Of a DNA stretch of 64,000 bases, positions 1 through 13,914 are shown piece by piece (within the stretch, counting starts at the first letter, position 1; each line of letters begins with the position of its first letter). The DNA lies in contig PTFA01000035.1 of the NCBI GenBank assembly GCA_003342895.1, positions 2,004,837-2,068,836 of the forward strand, in the 5' to 3' direction. The notes under the pieces are model-generated. The model saw only the letters and a program-made list of their open reading frames with translations, had not been told where the DNA came from and made no database searches. The translations under genes and the position numbers were made by a program. The stretch is from Casuarius casuarius. Its lineage: Eukaryota; Chordata; Aves; Casuariiformes; Casuariidae.

Positions 1-3000
1 GATGAAGAATAAATGTTTCTGCCAGCACCTCAGAAGGTTACCAGTTCTCAGAAGCAAAACAGTTTCTCACGTAGTTTCAGTATTATTCAGATTGCATTCA
101 TGGTTCAACGCCCAGCTAGGACTGGCTAATTCGTAATGTAAGTACGATTTCTATTCCATGTGAGCATTATTGTCATTAATACATTTCAAAGTCAGCACCT
201 GTGGGGGTAAAACCTTACTGTTTGTGAAGTCAGTGGATCTATTCACGGATTAAGATACCGGTGCACAGTTTCTATATAAAAAATTAAAAGAGCATGAAAG
301 AATCCATTGCCTGGGCTAGATTTTGAATGCATTCCTCACACTAGCCTTGAATTACACAAATAAAAAATTGTCACTGTTGATAGCAATATCACTGAAAAAA
401 AGATGACAGCCCCTGACCAGGTAAGGAAGGAGATTTGCAATTTGATCTGTAGAGTGAAGCATTAGACTTTTTTTTTTTTTTTACCTATGACTTTGCTTGT
501 GCGGAGAACATGTTTGTAAAATACTATGGAGTTTAGGCAATCAGGGGGCAATCCCATTCTGCTTTTCAAAACCTGCATCCAAACTCTGGAAATGGTATTT
601 CAAATTATAAAATCATAATTTAAGCATACGAACTATTGCATAACACACACATGGAACTTGCAAGACGGGCTCAGGACTGAGGACTTTAATGCTGATGTTG
701 ACTGGCTGCTACCTCAAGTTTCCATTTTTAAAAAATTATCAGCATTTAGTTGTATGTTAATCTCCTTGTGGGAAGGAAAAAACAAGTCACAAGGAAACAG
801 AAAATGATCTTTTGAAAAAATGTCTGTTATGCTCTATTGTTAACATTATTCTATGGAACCAGCTTGAAAATTTATAGATAAAATTGTTCTTTGATCTTGG
901 TGCTGGATATTTAGCATGCCTTTCATTTTCAAGATCTTCAGTGATTTCATTGGGCTAATTAAAAGGTATGGGTAACATTTTTATGAGTATTATATCTTTC
1001 AATCTTTAATTTAAAGGAGAGCATCAAAGAAAACCATTAAGCATCCTGTATAATCAAAATAGTCAAGAAGTTCATATAAACAGAGATGGACATTTTTAAT
1101 GAAATGCCCATTTGAAATACGCTGCTTCAAAGTACTTTTTAAAATTAGTTTATGTATTAAATATTTAGCAGTGGAAGTTTTCTAGATATGTCTAATGGTG
1201 CAAATTTTTCTTCGGGCTCATTCACTCAGAAAAAACTCCAATTTGCTTTTGGTGTCCAAAGTAAAAATGTCATCTCAAATCATACCCGTAAGAGTGAGAG
1301 AGGAAGAGGAGCCTGGACCTGGGACAGGTGTCATGATCCTGCAGGGACTGTAAAGAAAAAGTGTTCGTAAGAGAAACAATCTTATACATCTGCCTGTAAA
1401 TAATTCGTTTTTAAAGGAGCACAGTATCTGCTCTCATTATCCATAAAATGATCTCTTTAGGAATATGAGAGTTGTATTTGCAATTTCAAAAAGACCATAT
1501 CTTGGGGAAGTGATAAAAATATATATTCCCAGAGTGTTTAGTCTCTAAAGGAATGTTTTGTTTTGAAGATTATCATTTTGTTTACAGAGTGGTTGATATG
1601 AAGTGACAGACCTAAGATCTAGTTATTATTTCAGTTACTATTTTGTTTTTTAATCAGATCAGCTTGTACTAAACACATCAAAACCAAAGTATAAATAAGC
1701 CTCCGCTGAATATCTTTCAGGTTAAATTTGCCATGATACAGACCGTGTCATGAACAGTGAGGAGAAGAGGGAGGCATCAGAGCAATAAAAAACATCTTAT
1801 GCTGACCTACAGAGATACATGTGCATCTCACGCTCACATGGAGGTTTTTGTTTTTCTCTGCTTTGCTTTTTAGCACTCCACACTCAGTGTTAACACGGCG
1901 CTCACGGGAGGCAGACATTTGAAGTTAGCTCTCTTGGTAAATGGTTTTCTGGTTTTATTGTGCGAAGTGGTTTTTGGGTCTGGGTTGGGGAGTGGGCCTG
2001 TGTGTTGTGTTCATGTTGTCTGGATAAACAGAAGATTTCGTTTCTGGCAGCAGCCGGTTCTTGTACAGAAGTGGAGTACCAAATGTGTGTGCCAGCGGTG
2101 GCTGTAGCCCCAGTAATTAACGGATTCGACAGCTTATCCCTGGACTCGCTGTAGAGACCACAAGTTATATTCAGTATTGCTGTAATGCCATGAAAGCACC
2201 CAGCCTTGAAGCATTAATGGCTTTTGTTTGAATCATAGAACTAGCAAAGAGTTGCCAGTCTTTGTCCATAAATTGTCTAATGTCAGATTTGCCAGAGTGG
2301 AGAATAAGGCTTGATGAACAATCCGCAAGGCAGAGAAAAGCAGCGGCTCTCCCTCCCATGCCCCCAGACAGTGTTCTCCTTATTTCATTTATTGTAAGAA
2401 GTGAATTTGAAAGAAACCACTTCCCCTTGAGCACTGACCTTTAAAAATAGTGCTGTGCTGCATACCACTCACTTGAGCCAAACTCTGCCAATCCTTAATC
2501 ACACAGATAGTCCTGGGGTGAGTCAGGTTTTATGGAATGGAGCATTCTACATAGCACTGACAGTCCTGGGAAAAATGAAACAGAAAGAAAAATAATAATA
2601 CCTGAAAACATGACCTCAGGAGAGAAAACCTGTCTTGGATTTTTACATGGTGCCAGCACCACAATTATGTTGTATGAAAGTATATAAGACCAAGATTTCT
2701 CTTGCCTAACAGCCAAGAATAGAAGTTTTTAAATAGCTAAAGAATGAAGTATCTAGTTATTTAGGTTTGTGAATATTTCAGGATATGTTTATAAACTGTC
2801 ATTCATTTTTGTTCCCTTTTGGTTTAGGTTCAGTCTCACTGGTTGGATTCTACCAATCTCTCTTTTGTAAATGCTGGAATAAGAAGTAGCTGTATGCATA
2901 AACCAGTGCAATAGATCTACCTCTGATGACTAAGGAGATAAATACAAGCCAGTGAGGATTGCAAGAAATCGGTAGGTATGTATAGGTATCAACTTCAAGT

Positions 3001-6000
3001 TGCTAACAGCAGTACTTCACAGCCAGTGCTAGTTAAACAATCAGTTTGGTTCATCTAGTTCAAAAACTACTCATATCACCAGAAGTTCAATTCAATTGCT
3101 TGTTTGCTCAGACAGTGATTGAATTCAGCATCCTTTCCACATGATGTGCAGCTGAAGAGCTGAGCACTGTGTTTTTAAACATGGTTCTTCTCAAAGCATC
3201 TAATGCATTTGCATAAAGTTGTTCCATTCAAAGAACATTAAAAGTGTAAAGTCAAGTGCTCAGTCCAGAAATGACAGATTTAAAGTTGCCCATTTAACAT
3301 CAACACAGCTGTTTATGTTTGTATAACTATGATACAGTCTTTAAGTAACTAATAGCATTATTTTTCTTTAAGGTCACTGCTTCGTTCAGTGCCCCAAATT
3401 GGCTATGCTTATACGATGAGTAATCTTGATATTTCTTATTATTGTCAGTATATGTTTTGCAGTTTCATTCATTCACTTTACCAGCATGCTATCCTTTCTC
3501 CGCATTGAGTGTAGAAACACTCATTTCCCAGGGTTTTCTACTGTGTTTTAATTGCTATGCCTTAGCCAGGACTGCTAAACCTTTATTAAGACCCACTTTC
3601 TGTCACCTGAAATTCATAGCGGCTGAACAAATATTTTAATTGGATTTAAAAGGACAAAGAAAACACAATTTTAATGTATTTTTTGTTGCTTGTATTTTTA
3701 GAATTTTTTTTCCAAATTCATAAAATCCTATTTTTCATTAATTCTATATGTTTTTAAACACAGGAATGTTTGTAACCCCCCAAAATGTAATGTGCAAGGT
3801 GACATTTTACCTTAGCTGTTGAAAGTTTGGCATAAAGCTAGATTTTGAATTACTAAAGAGTTTTTAGATATTCCTGGGGCAAGCATACTATGATTATTTT
3901 TCGAGCGTTCGTCACAGAAAATAGATTATCACATAGAGCTTGAATACTGTACACACTTCAGTCCTCAGTTTCCAGTAACCGGGAAAGGAGTATCTGTCTA
4001 AATGGTTTCCAAAAGTGAGTCAACTCTATCCACTTGCTCAATACTTGCCTGCATGGCAGTGATGTCTAATCCTGGCAATTCTCAGCTGCTACAAACAGCA
4101 ACACCACTCGTCCTTTGCTTTGGCTAAAAACAATTAACAATTTTGAGAAGTTACCTGTATTCATAAAACTTATTCAAATGGTCTTCAAGCTCGAGGTTTT
4201 CAATATCCTGATGGAATGTGTGGAAATGTTGAATGAATTGTCTTTGGAACATAAAAGAACCAAGCTGGAAAGAGGAAAACATTTGTTTTCCTCCTCTGCA
4301 CCTCCAAAATTACAGTTCTTAGAATGTAGAAACTTTATCATAAAGTTTATGTTGTTTTGTCCTTGTAGAGCATAGAGCATACAGCTGACCATGCATTACT
4401 CAGAAGCACTGTATTTTGCTTACTTACCTTACTTTTCAAAAACATCCATAAGATGTTTTTATTACAATTTGATTTATTACTATTTTCATGAACAAGGAAC
4501 TCCCTCAAGTTACTCTTAAGCTCAAAGAAATGTGTCATCTTTTGACCCTTGCTCAGCCAGCCCATGCTAAGATGCAGATGATTGATATGGTTGACATCTA
4601 TTTCCTGAAGAAATGCTTGGAGGAATCAATGTGAATAGGATAATCTTTCACAGATTAAATTAATTTGTTGAATAATGGTATCCATGGATGAAGACTGCTC
4701 TTCTGATAGTGTTGCAAGACAATGCTGTCTGGTATGTAATACTATGTAAAGCACATCATATTTATTGTGAGGTTAAATCTAAGATGCAGTTAAAAAAAAT
4801 CCAGTAACTTAAGGAACGGTGTCATTTGACATAAAGATACATCTTTTCACTTATAGTTCATGGGACACTGACATAATTGCATGAGAGCCAAGTGAATGTT
4901 GTCAAAAGTGAATTAATTCTAGTAAATTTTCAGTACATTTTTTCAGTTCATTTCTTTACACTTACACAGAAATTGCAAGCTGTGCTAAGCTACATCACTG
5001 GCTTCATCAGGAGCCATTTTGTGCCTCTGTGTGGCATTTTATGAAATAATACAATTTAGTAGCATTTTGTGGCATTAAATTCAGGGATTTCATTTGTAAG
5101 CATTTTTTTGGCCTTGAAAAACTACTTTGATTGCTGGAGGAGTGGAAGAGGAGCACTTTTCATACCTATTATCACTAGGAGTCCTTTTAAAATGAAGTAT
5201 TTGCTGTTTCTTTCATGCACTCTGTCACAGTTTTAGAACTTACAAAGGACATCTGTTCTAGGCTAAATCCAGCAAACCTGTGCAGTCCTTTTCTTCGACT
5301 GTAGTCATATGGCTCAAACACTAACATCCAAAAATGTCAAAAAGTTTCAAGTGCTCCGTCTTCTTCCCTACTGATACACTGACAGGATATTTTCCATTAC
5401 AGCTGTCACATTTATTAGTATAGTGATACTTTCCTATTTTTGACTGACACCACTGTTTATGAACAAATTAAGCTTGTCAGCCTAGCTTCACAAGGTTGAA
5501 AAAGTATTTTAGTACTTTCGTAAAGTATAAAAAAGTCTGCCTCCCACTCAGAATTGAACTGGCAGTCTTCTAAATTAACTCTTCATTTTTCTTTGTTAAT
5601 TACCCATGATTCACACTAACATTTTGCAGAGATTGATAGGATTTTAATTGCTGTGGGTGTTTTAGGATGGAGGAGAGGGGATGGTAAGAGGCTTGGGAAA
5701 AGGCAGGTGGGAGTTTTGTATGTTTGGAAGGCTAACTGTTCTGCGATTGCACACAGCTACAAGATCAGCAGCCAGAGCACCATCTGTGCACACAGCTTAT
5801 CCGTACCACCCAGGTTTGTGACAAAGGAACGTGTCAGCTTCTGCTTTTACGGACCAGCTAAAAGCGTCCTTCATGCTAAGAACTTCAATGAAATTCTACA
5901 ACTACTCTCTGATGTCAGATCTAATCACGTCATCCAGCAAGTCTGACTGGTGCAGGCTTCATTCAGCAAGAAGCTCTTTGTGCAGTACTGCTTTTGCAAG

Positions 6001-6269
6001 TCAGAAGTATGAAGGTTCAGTTGCTCGTTGGTGTCACCTCCCGACCCGGCTAGTTGCAGAATGGTCATCTCAGCGTCCTGGGAAAATGGTAGGAAATATA
6101 CAATCTCTCTTAGAAATGTAAAAGCATCTCCAGAGGCTGTATGTGGATGTCTCTCTTGACTATATGGGTGTTTGCATCTGAGCTAGTTCTCTTACGCTTT
6201 CTTTGTGTAGAGAGCTACTCAGTCTAGTCAATGGGACTATAATGGGGACCTCAACAGCTAGTTCTCTGT
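1..6269. other. No gene recognised (6.3 kb)
   Basis: AT-rich sequence with scattered chance frames of up to 97 codons. Apart from the T15 run near 470 I see no repeat family, RNA gene or supported exon. Confidence 0.6.
468..482 (+). repeat. T15 homopolymer
   Basis: Uninterrupted run of 15 T with no associated element recognised. Confidence 0.9.
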
Positions 6270-6475
6270 ACATTTTAGATACCTAAAGTTAGGTGAAAGG
6301 AGTTCTGCCTGTCATTCCTGGGATGATGGTGATGTGTGAGTAGTTTTTCTCCTGATCAATATCTGATTGAAATCTAGTATATGAGTACCTGTTCTCTAGA
6401 CCCTCGTAGATGTTTAAACACCTAATTTCCGTTGATTTCAGGCACATAAATAACACAGAATTTGGGCCTTAGTAG
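6270..6475. repeat. Old dispersed repeat, copy 1 (taggcacctaaat type)
   Basis: GATACCTAAAGTTAGGTG at 6,278-6,295 and AAACACCTAATTTCCGTTGA, then CAGGCACATAAATAACA and TTTGGGCCTT at 6,415-6,471, show the pattern 'taggcacctaaatacc ... ggatctgggcct' that recurs twice more in this window. It is an old amniote repeat; I do not assign a family. Confidence 0.45.
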
Positions 6476-9400
6476 TTTTCAGACTATATTGAATTTGTCC
6501 TTACAGAATTGCTGTGCAATATTCTCCTTATTGTGCACATAGACTGGGGGCTTCTCTGCATGGGGAAGTTGGCCAGAACAGTTTTTCCAGAAAAGTTCGT
6601 GCTATGGACCTGCTTCTCCTAAGCAGCATTTACTGTGTTGCAGAACAAAGTGTCTATATTGAACAAAGTCAAGGGACAAAGTTCCCAATGCCAGCCAAAC
6701 TGTCAAACACGGAAAACAAATCAGTCATTTTTTTCTGTAGATCCATACTGACCTCCATATAAGTTTTTATTATGTTGGCAATCTTAGACTTTCAGCATAT
6801 CTCTCTAATTCTTTAGTTTATGATATAGCAGATGGAGGTTTAGATGGATCTGCCATTACACAAAGTTAATACCACAAGCTTTTTTCAGCAGGTTTCAGTG
6901 TGGAGACTGAGGCAAAGAAGATTTCTCTCCAGATTTTGTAGCAGAGTTTTGTCTAATTGCTAGAGACAATTCTACTTCTTTATATCTCCACAGATCCTGT
7001 ATCATCCTAGCTTTTTTATAATTTACCAAGATTTTAGTCTGCAGCTCTCACTGACTGATTCTGTCTCTTCCCAAAGTTTCCCCATGGTTCTAGTTTTCCT
7101 CCAGTATTGCTTCCTTGCGATCAGGGCACTCCCATCCATTCCTATCTCCTTTTATTCCTGTCACCTTCCTCCCAACTTATTCCTGCTGAGGGTCCTCTGC
7201 ACATACCTGTTTCTGCCATGGCTGACCCCAGTTGGGGTCCTCAGACGTACTCCCTCTTCTAGAATGGTATTTTGTTCACCATCAGAAGAGAGAATTGTGA
7301 ACATGTTAATGTCTGTGTGTGAGAAGGAGAAAGATCTTTTATCTTGCTCTTTACCTTTGCCTCACTACAAAACTTGAGAGCCAAATTTGGCACATTGTTT
7401 CTTTACCACCTCATTTCTCTCCTCAGTAAAGATGAATTGCCATGTAGTTTTCCCTGGTTTTAGCATAAGGGTCCTATTCTTTACAGTTAAAATGTATCTG
7501 GTCCACTTAATGCCAAAGTAGTTAATATCATTAACAGGAATTAAGATGGATTCCTGGGTAATTTTTGTTAATTTGCTACACCTTATGACAGTTTAAATTA
7601 ATTATACTTCATGAGAAAGTGAATTGTTTAATCAATTTGGCTTGTCAAAGACAATAAGGCAGAGGTACCAAATGAAAAGCCACTATCTTTCCTCCAAACA
7701 GTCCAGCACATTTTATCTTACACTGTGTAACTAAATATTGGTGTGACCACTGCGCCCTAACTTATAAGCAGTTTTTTGAAGCAGCCTAAGGAAATTAGTT
7801 TTCCCTTAAACCTAACAGGAGTTGGGTATCTGGCTTCCTCAGCCTCCGCTGAGAATCCCAGCCTCAAAGTTTTAAATCATTTGTACTCTGTCAGAGGTTT
7901 TCATGTGATAGTTTCTCACCTAAGTATTAGTTCTGACTGTTCAGCAACAGAACATCCATGTTAAGAAATGAGTCAGGAAAAACAGTAAGTTCTGTATATC
8001 AAGGGGTTGCTTCTCTCCAGAATGTATTTGCTTCAATAGGTGACATCATCCCCTCAGATCTTATAAATACGAGTCACGCAATGAAGTATGTAGAACATTA
8101 GTACAAAAAAGTACTGCTAGGTTACAAATCACCATGAATCTGCCTGACCTCTGTATAAGCCCAAGAATGAGTGGGAGCTGCTATTGGGGACTGCAAAATA
8201 TTGCAGTATTTTCAGGCCAGTGTGTGGTTGCATAGTCTAAAATTTCAGAAAAATCAGCAGTGTGAAGAAACTTAACTCTCCATTGCAGACCACTTACTTG
8301 TTCTTTTGGGGGTCATCATTTTGAAGGCATTATGCCTGTAGGCATAAGGCCTGCAGCTAGTTTCTTGAAACATTAAGGGCTACTAAACAAGCCTCACCTC
8401 CGAAGAACAGAGGAGTGAGAGGATTTATTCTGTTCCCACTGAAACTGGAAGTAACATTGTTACCAGGTTTGAACAGGGCAGGACTGGAGCGTTAGCTCCT
8501 GAAGGGTGTTGGTGTGCCAATTTTAATCAGGAATTATTTCCATTTTTTAATACTTCTTTGAAAGTATGCCCTGAGAAAGCAGTGTCTTGCATCGAACAAT
8601 ATCTCAGTTAATATGGATGGAGGAGGTATGACAAGAAAGTATTTGTACCCTTGTAGAAATCTCAGTGAGACATTATAGGAAATCTGTCTATTCCTTGTGT
8701 TAGGCAATACTGTTGGTGCAAGGTCATCTTATTTTCTTGGAGTAACCTGTTTATGAATTGGTCACATAATGTGATTCTGTGAACAGAGGTAATTAAGAAC
8801 TGCGCACCACTAATTCCGTTTTAAGGAAATCTTCATTAAGTGATTGCCTCCAAGAACTACCATCTTGGAACATGTTCCTCATAGAAATTCTGAAATAGCT
8901 TAAACATACACTTCTACACTCCTTTCTTTACCTTTATTCCAATGAAAACATTTTCACTGAGACAGTTCGGTTTTGAAAACAACCCGAAGCATCAAATATT
9001 CTTTTGCTGAGATGCTTTGCAGTGCAAGACAGCAAGTCAATGACTATAAAGACAAAAGTGCTTCACCACACTCAGTCTTCTCTTTAGGCACAATGAGTCC
9101 AGGCTTCAACCTACTGCTACAGCAGTGACTCATAACATGCATAATGCACTATCTCTCACCTGTTTATCAAATACAGTAGGCATGTGCATCTTGAACATAT
9201 TTAACTCCTGTACCAATCTTTATTTGGAGGTGCCCAATTTAGTTTGATAACAATATCTACAATAGTTTTACTATTGTAATTTTGTAATAAGGTACTAATA
9301 TTTATAGTGGGAAAGTGTTACCTTTGCTGATTATGCTTGTGAACTTCTACAAAGCATAAAAGAAAGAATAGGTCACCATTTATAGATGAGAAAAAAAAAT

Positions 9401-10070
9401 GTGTGTTTAATATAGATAACACATTTAGTTCTCTGATTTTTTCCCAGCAGAATGATGCACTAATGCTACACTGCACATTTATAAATATGATTGCAAGGAT
9501 AAAGTGTACTATAACATCAAACAATTTTGAAATAATTCCCATGTCGAAAATAGTTATTAATTTGTAAATATAAATAGAACAAGAATCTGCATTGTGTGTT
9601 TCTGTGGAAGATATCCATTTATTCTGGAGAGGTTCCATGCTAGGGAAACCTTCCATATTTCATGAAATTAATAAATAACACCAAGCTTAATGAAGGAGAG
9701 AAAAAGCTTCATACTTAAAAATCAGGTTTGTGGGAGCTATACATATGCCAGACTTTAGGTTAGTACTGTTTTTTTTTATTATAGGAGAGCTGAGTCCACA
9801 CACTTCTGATGATATACAAATAAATCTGCAGTTCCTATGTTGATGGAGTATTTATTGGTCCCAGGACCTGATCCATGTTTTTTCCCAAAATTTCATATCA
9901 TAAACATGCTCAGTGTTTTAGAAAATATTAGGATAGTGTTGTAAGAAAGGCCAGTTTAAAATCAGGGCTTAGATCCTGCAACTTGCATATATTTTAGGGA
10001 AACAGAACTTCATTTGCTGTTAAGAAGCACTTTACCACAAGGCCCACAGCTTGGGGGCTCCGTGTGGGGG
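6476..10070. other. No gene recognised (3.6 kb)
   Basis: No supported exon. It contains the short inverted repeat at 8,340 and another (ACAATAG/CTATTGT, 9,259-9,277). The minus-strand frame at 9,318-9,656 is very rich in Ile and Phe, as expected from AT-rich sequence. Confidence 0.6.
8340..8357. repeat. Perfect 8-base inverted repeat
   Basis: TTATGCCT and AGGCATAA flank a two-base spacer, within GGCATTATGCC...AAGGCC, which adds partial outer symmetry. Confidence 0.75.
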
Positions 10071-10104
10071 AAAAAAGTATCAAAAAGTATCAAAAAAGTA
10101 TCAA
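10071..10104 (+). repeat. Tandem AAAAAGTATC repeat, three units
   Basis: Three units of A5-6 followed by GTATC, ten to eleven bases each. An undetermined base (N) at 10,113 follows shortly after, which may reflect difficulty in resolving this repeat. Confidence 0.9.
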
Positions 10105-10112
10105 AGTCCAGG

Positions 10113-10113
10113 N
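10113..10113. other. Single undetermined base
   Basis: One N just downstream of the AAAAAGTATC tandem repeat. Confidence 1.
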
Positions 10114-10689
10114 TTATCTTTCATGGCTGACAACAGCCTGCAGTTACCTTGCTCTCTGCTTTCAACAGATGGCCTCCTCTCCAGCAGAAGTCTCTCTCAT
10201 AGAGAGACCTATGGTGAGATTAAATGTATGAGGATCCATTACCCAGGATTCAAGAAATCACTCCAGAGACACCAGTACAGAAGCTCTGTGGAGGATGCCT
10301 CTAAGCCACGTGCTTTTTTTAAGGTGTTCAGGAGAGCAGGTTTATCCACTCAAAACTAACTTCTTGTTTGGGGGATTATTGCATTGATCTTGGGTCTGTT
10401 TCCAAAATTGGAGCATCTTACTAGCAACAGTCCCTGGAGCCTGTGATAAAGAAAGTTTCCACGCTGCGAAGGTTTCTGTAGGCACTGGAGGTTGTTTTGC
10501 TCTATCCAAAATAGATTTTGATTTATTGCAGATCCTGTAATGTCCTTTCACTCTCCTGCTCTGATCTAAGCTCTTTTGCAGTAGATAAACAGGCAAAGGA
10601 TCAAATCTGTATACAGAGGAGACATCCTGCTGGCGTTACTCCTGCTCAGAAACAGCTTCTGGGAGTCTGAACGTGGAATAGCACAGAAT

Positions 10690-12010
10690 TGTTTGAGTAG
10701 ATTTACTACCATTTCTGTATATAGGTAGTGGCCTTCACTGGACAGAGTAAATTCTTTAAAGGGAAATCCTGCCTCACTAGCTTGCTGAAGTTGTATAACG
10801 TATCCATATATAATACTATGTTTGGATTTTTGAAAAAAACTTTGACAAGATTCCAAACAAAAAGCTATTAAAGAAAATAAGTTGCCATGGGACTGGTCCT
10901 TATATGAATTGAAAGCTGTCTACAGCATAGGAAGCCAAGGGCTTAATGGTCACTTTTCAGGATGAAGAAGGGTCTGTAGTAGTCTCTTAGAGATCAGCGT
11001 TGGAGCCAGTTTTATTTAAGATCTTCACCAATGACCTGGAGAGGGAAGGGGTGCAGAAATAAGTTTGCAGATAACACTGAGCTTCTTCAGGGAGTCAAAT
11101 GACACACACACGGCAAGGAACTCTAGAAAGATGACAGTGAGTGGGGTGAAAAGCAGCAGATAAGTTTCTGTATAGATGTGTGTAAGGCAGTGCATCTAGG
11201 AGAGATTGGCCTAAACCATGCCTACACAACGATGAAGTTGAAACTGGCAGTTTCAACTCAGGAAAGAGTCTGGCAGTCGCCACTGATAGTTCTCTGAAAT
11301 CATCTGCTCAAAATGCAACAGGAACAAAAAATGCCAACAAAATTTTGGGTACTGTCAGGAAGGATACTGAGAACAAAACGGAAAGCACTACTTTGCCCCT
11401 ATATAAAACTGTGGACCAGACACATCTTGAACACTAGCTATAAAATCCTATTTCCACATTTTAAGAAGAACATAGGGAAATTAGAGAAGATGCAGAGAAA
11501 GGCAACTAACGTGATTAGAGGGATGGCACAGCTGCCTTTATGGGGAAACTGAAAAGGCTGGAACTTTTCATGATCTTATCCCCCCCCAGCTGGATATGAT
11601 CCACCAGGGGAATATGATCAGGAATAGATTTACAGAATCGTGAAGGCAGTGAGTAAAGCAAATACAGAATTGTCATTTGCCAAGTCCCGCAGTGTCCTAT
11701 GGGCACTCACTGAAACTAGTTGGAGAGCAGTTTAAGATCGACAAAAGGAAGTACTTTTTTTATCCAACAGGTAGCGACCTTCTGGAAGTTGCTCTTGCAG
11801 GAGGTTGCAGAAGGCCACAGTATCAGCAAGTTCAAAAAGGCAAAAGTAGACAAATTCCAGGACAAAGGGGTCTGTAAGCAGATACTGAAAGGAACAGGCA
11901 GGAATGTGCTCTCTAACATCCTTAATGCAGTTGTGGATGCTGAGGAGTATGAGGGGGGTGGGCTGCAGGCAGGCCAGGAGCATGTGCTCTCCCTGAACAG
12001 CATTTCGTAT
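10690..12010 (+). mobile_element. Long, decayed CR1-type LINE
   Basis: About 1.3 kb on the plus strand follows the order of CR1 ORF2 from the reverse-transcriptase domain to the 3' end. It has a decayed block around 10,750-10,870 that matches the segment ending in a phenylalanine-aspartate stretch; the region before the catalytic core that normally reads like LFNIFINDLE (ATCTTCACCAATGACCTGGA at 11,020-11,039); the following TTTGCAGATAACACTGAG segment; the block ending in ACATCTTGAACAC near 11,421; and the RKAT-like segment at 11,490-11,510. The 3' part (11,760-11,960) matches the 3' region of old CR1 families. Many frameshifts and stops break the frame. Open frames here on both strands (11,313-12,140) are remnants, not genes. 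Confidence 0.8.
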
Positions 12011-13891
12011 CCCCATTGCTAGGGATGTAATGGATGATTAGTTTGACCGAGAAGGACATTTTCCATGTCGTCATGAAAATAAGACCCTGCATTCCTTTCC
12101 TAGAGCTTAAAGCTGCCACTTCAGAGTAATTTCCACTCATTTAATTTTGATTGCATCTCAGTAGGCAGTAAGTGGTGCAGGATATTTCTCAACTGGAAGA
12201 ACTGTGTGGTAATTATCAATGACGGGATTTTTTGTTGTTTTGACTAAGTCATTTTTTTCAGTGGAGTTAGGGAAAATATTGGTCTATGCAAAAATGAAAG
12301 AAGGTGAACAAACAACTTTGAATAGATTTGGATATTACAAATCCATAGAACTTAAAAGTGATGTATATCCAGTCAAATAAGATACATTGAGCAAGGAAAA
12401 TGAGTTAAAAAATAGGCAGGCACAAAACAATTCTTAGTTTTAATGGGTATATTTTTAGGGCCATGTTCTGGTACCCTCATTAAAATTTCTGGGTCAGAGT
12501 CCAGTTTATGCAGCTGAATTTTGTTCCCAGGTGTTCTAATGGTGTGAGTGTTGTACTTCGCATGGTGGGCAAGGCATCGTTTTCAGGAAGAAGGAATTAC
12601 TCTAATAAAGCTATCAGAAGCTGGGCCTAAATAATTTTTAAAAGGACCAGAAGGCCTGGAGACTGTGTAACCACCTCCTCCTCAGAGACAGCCCTTTCCT
12701 TGGCTTATCACACATCTTCCGTATCAAACACCCAGAGAAGAAAGATCTCTCTCTCACCAGTGGTCTGCCAGTCCTACTTGCCGTGCAGAGTTCAAAGTAG
12801 GGTCTCTGCACGGTGCTTGGTGGCTGCGTAGGGTTGGCTGTGGAGCCACAGGGAGCAAGGTGAGGAGAGGACAGAGCCTGTGGAATATCAGATCCGCTTC
12901 TCATGAAGCGTCTTTTGGTAGTTCCCACTCTATAGATAGAAATCTTTCCTTTTGGCACAGATCTTCTCTCATTTTGGAGATTTCAGAAGAATCAAGTACT
13001 GTAAAGTTTTACTTGCTTCTCCTTACCTAACCTTTTCTATTCTACTCCGTTTTCTTTCACCATCTGTCTAGTTCTAAATACCCAGCACAGCAGAATGCTT
13101 CTTTACTTTTTACTGTTTTTCTGTGTTCCTTCTCTCAGTTTAGAGAAAAGGCTGAAAATGCTGAGGAGCTTTCCATTGCCTCTCACCAGAAGGTGTTTTT
13201 ATGTTGCAGAAAATACTGACAAAATATTTATTTTTATATGTTGCTAGCTATTTTCAAAAGGTTTTCAAAGGCGTACTGATGGCTACTTATTTATATTCAT
13301 CAGGTATCATAACATCCCAGGACAATTACCAGGTTGCAGTTTTGATATCCATTTGCTGTGTCACAATGCAGAGAAAAATGTGTCAAATCATGTTGCCTGG
13401 AAAAGTGCTATATTTGAGCAAAAGCTTGAAACATGGCATCTACTCTTTTATTTTCCTGGACAGTAGGACAGCAAATAGCTAATTGTCGAAAAAAAGAATC
13501 TTACACACTTGTTATCTGTGAGAAGCTGGCATTTGAATTAATAGATGATGATTTGCTCTGCATATAATTTACAGTCAGTATGTCCCTGTGCATAACAGCA
13601 AGAGTAAAAACCAAAATCAGTCATTTTCTTACTGATTTTAGATTTAATTTGGCATTGATTTCATCAGCCTGAACTTAGCATTGTCTATTGTAGTCACATG
13701 AACACACAAAGAGCTTTGCTATAATTAAGGATAAGAATTTGTGTCTGTTTAAAGGTGCTCTAAAATCCACTGCTCATTTCAAATGCTGTGAAATTTAGTG
13801 GGTGTCTAAAGGGTGTGTTAGGATGTGTTAATGTTGAAATCTGGGATCGTCTGAGCTGGAGATTGTTGAGGAACAATCCCCCAGCAGAAAC

Positions 13892-13914
13892 TTTTTTTTT
13901 TTTTTTTTTTTTTT
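13892..13914 (+). repeat. T23 homopolymer
   Basis: Uninterrupted run of 23 T. It would read as poly(A) on the minus strand, but no retrocopy-like open frame is recognisable on the 3' side (the minus-strand frame at 13,913-14,209 looks random). Confidence 0.95.

Noticed and set aside
11677..12140. Cluster of overlapping frames of 60-100 codons on both strands
   Set aside because: They fall in the 3' part of a decayed CR1 and are chance openings in repeat sequence.
12638..12958. 106-codon minus-strand frame in a slightly GC-richer patch
   Set aside because: No family resemblance and no acceptor or donor support at its ends.
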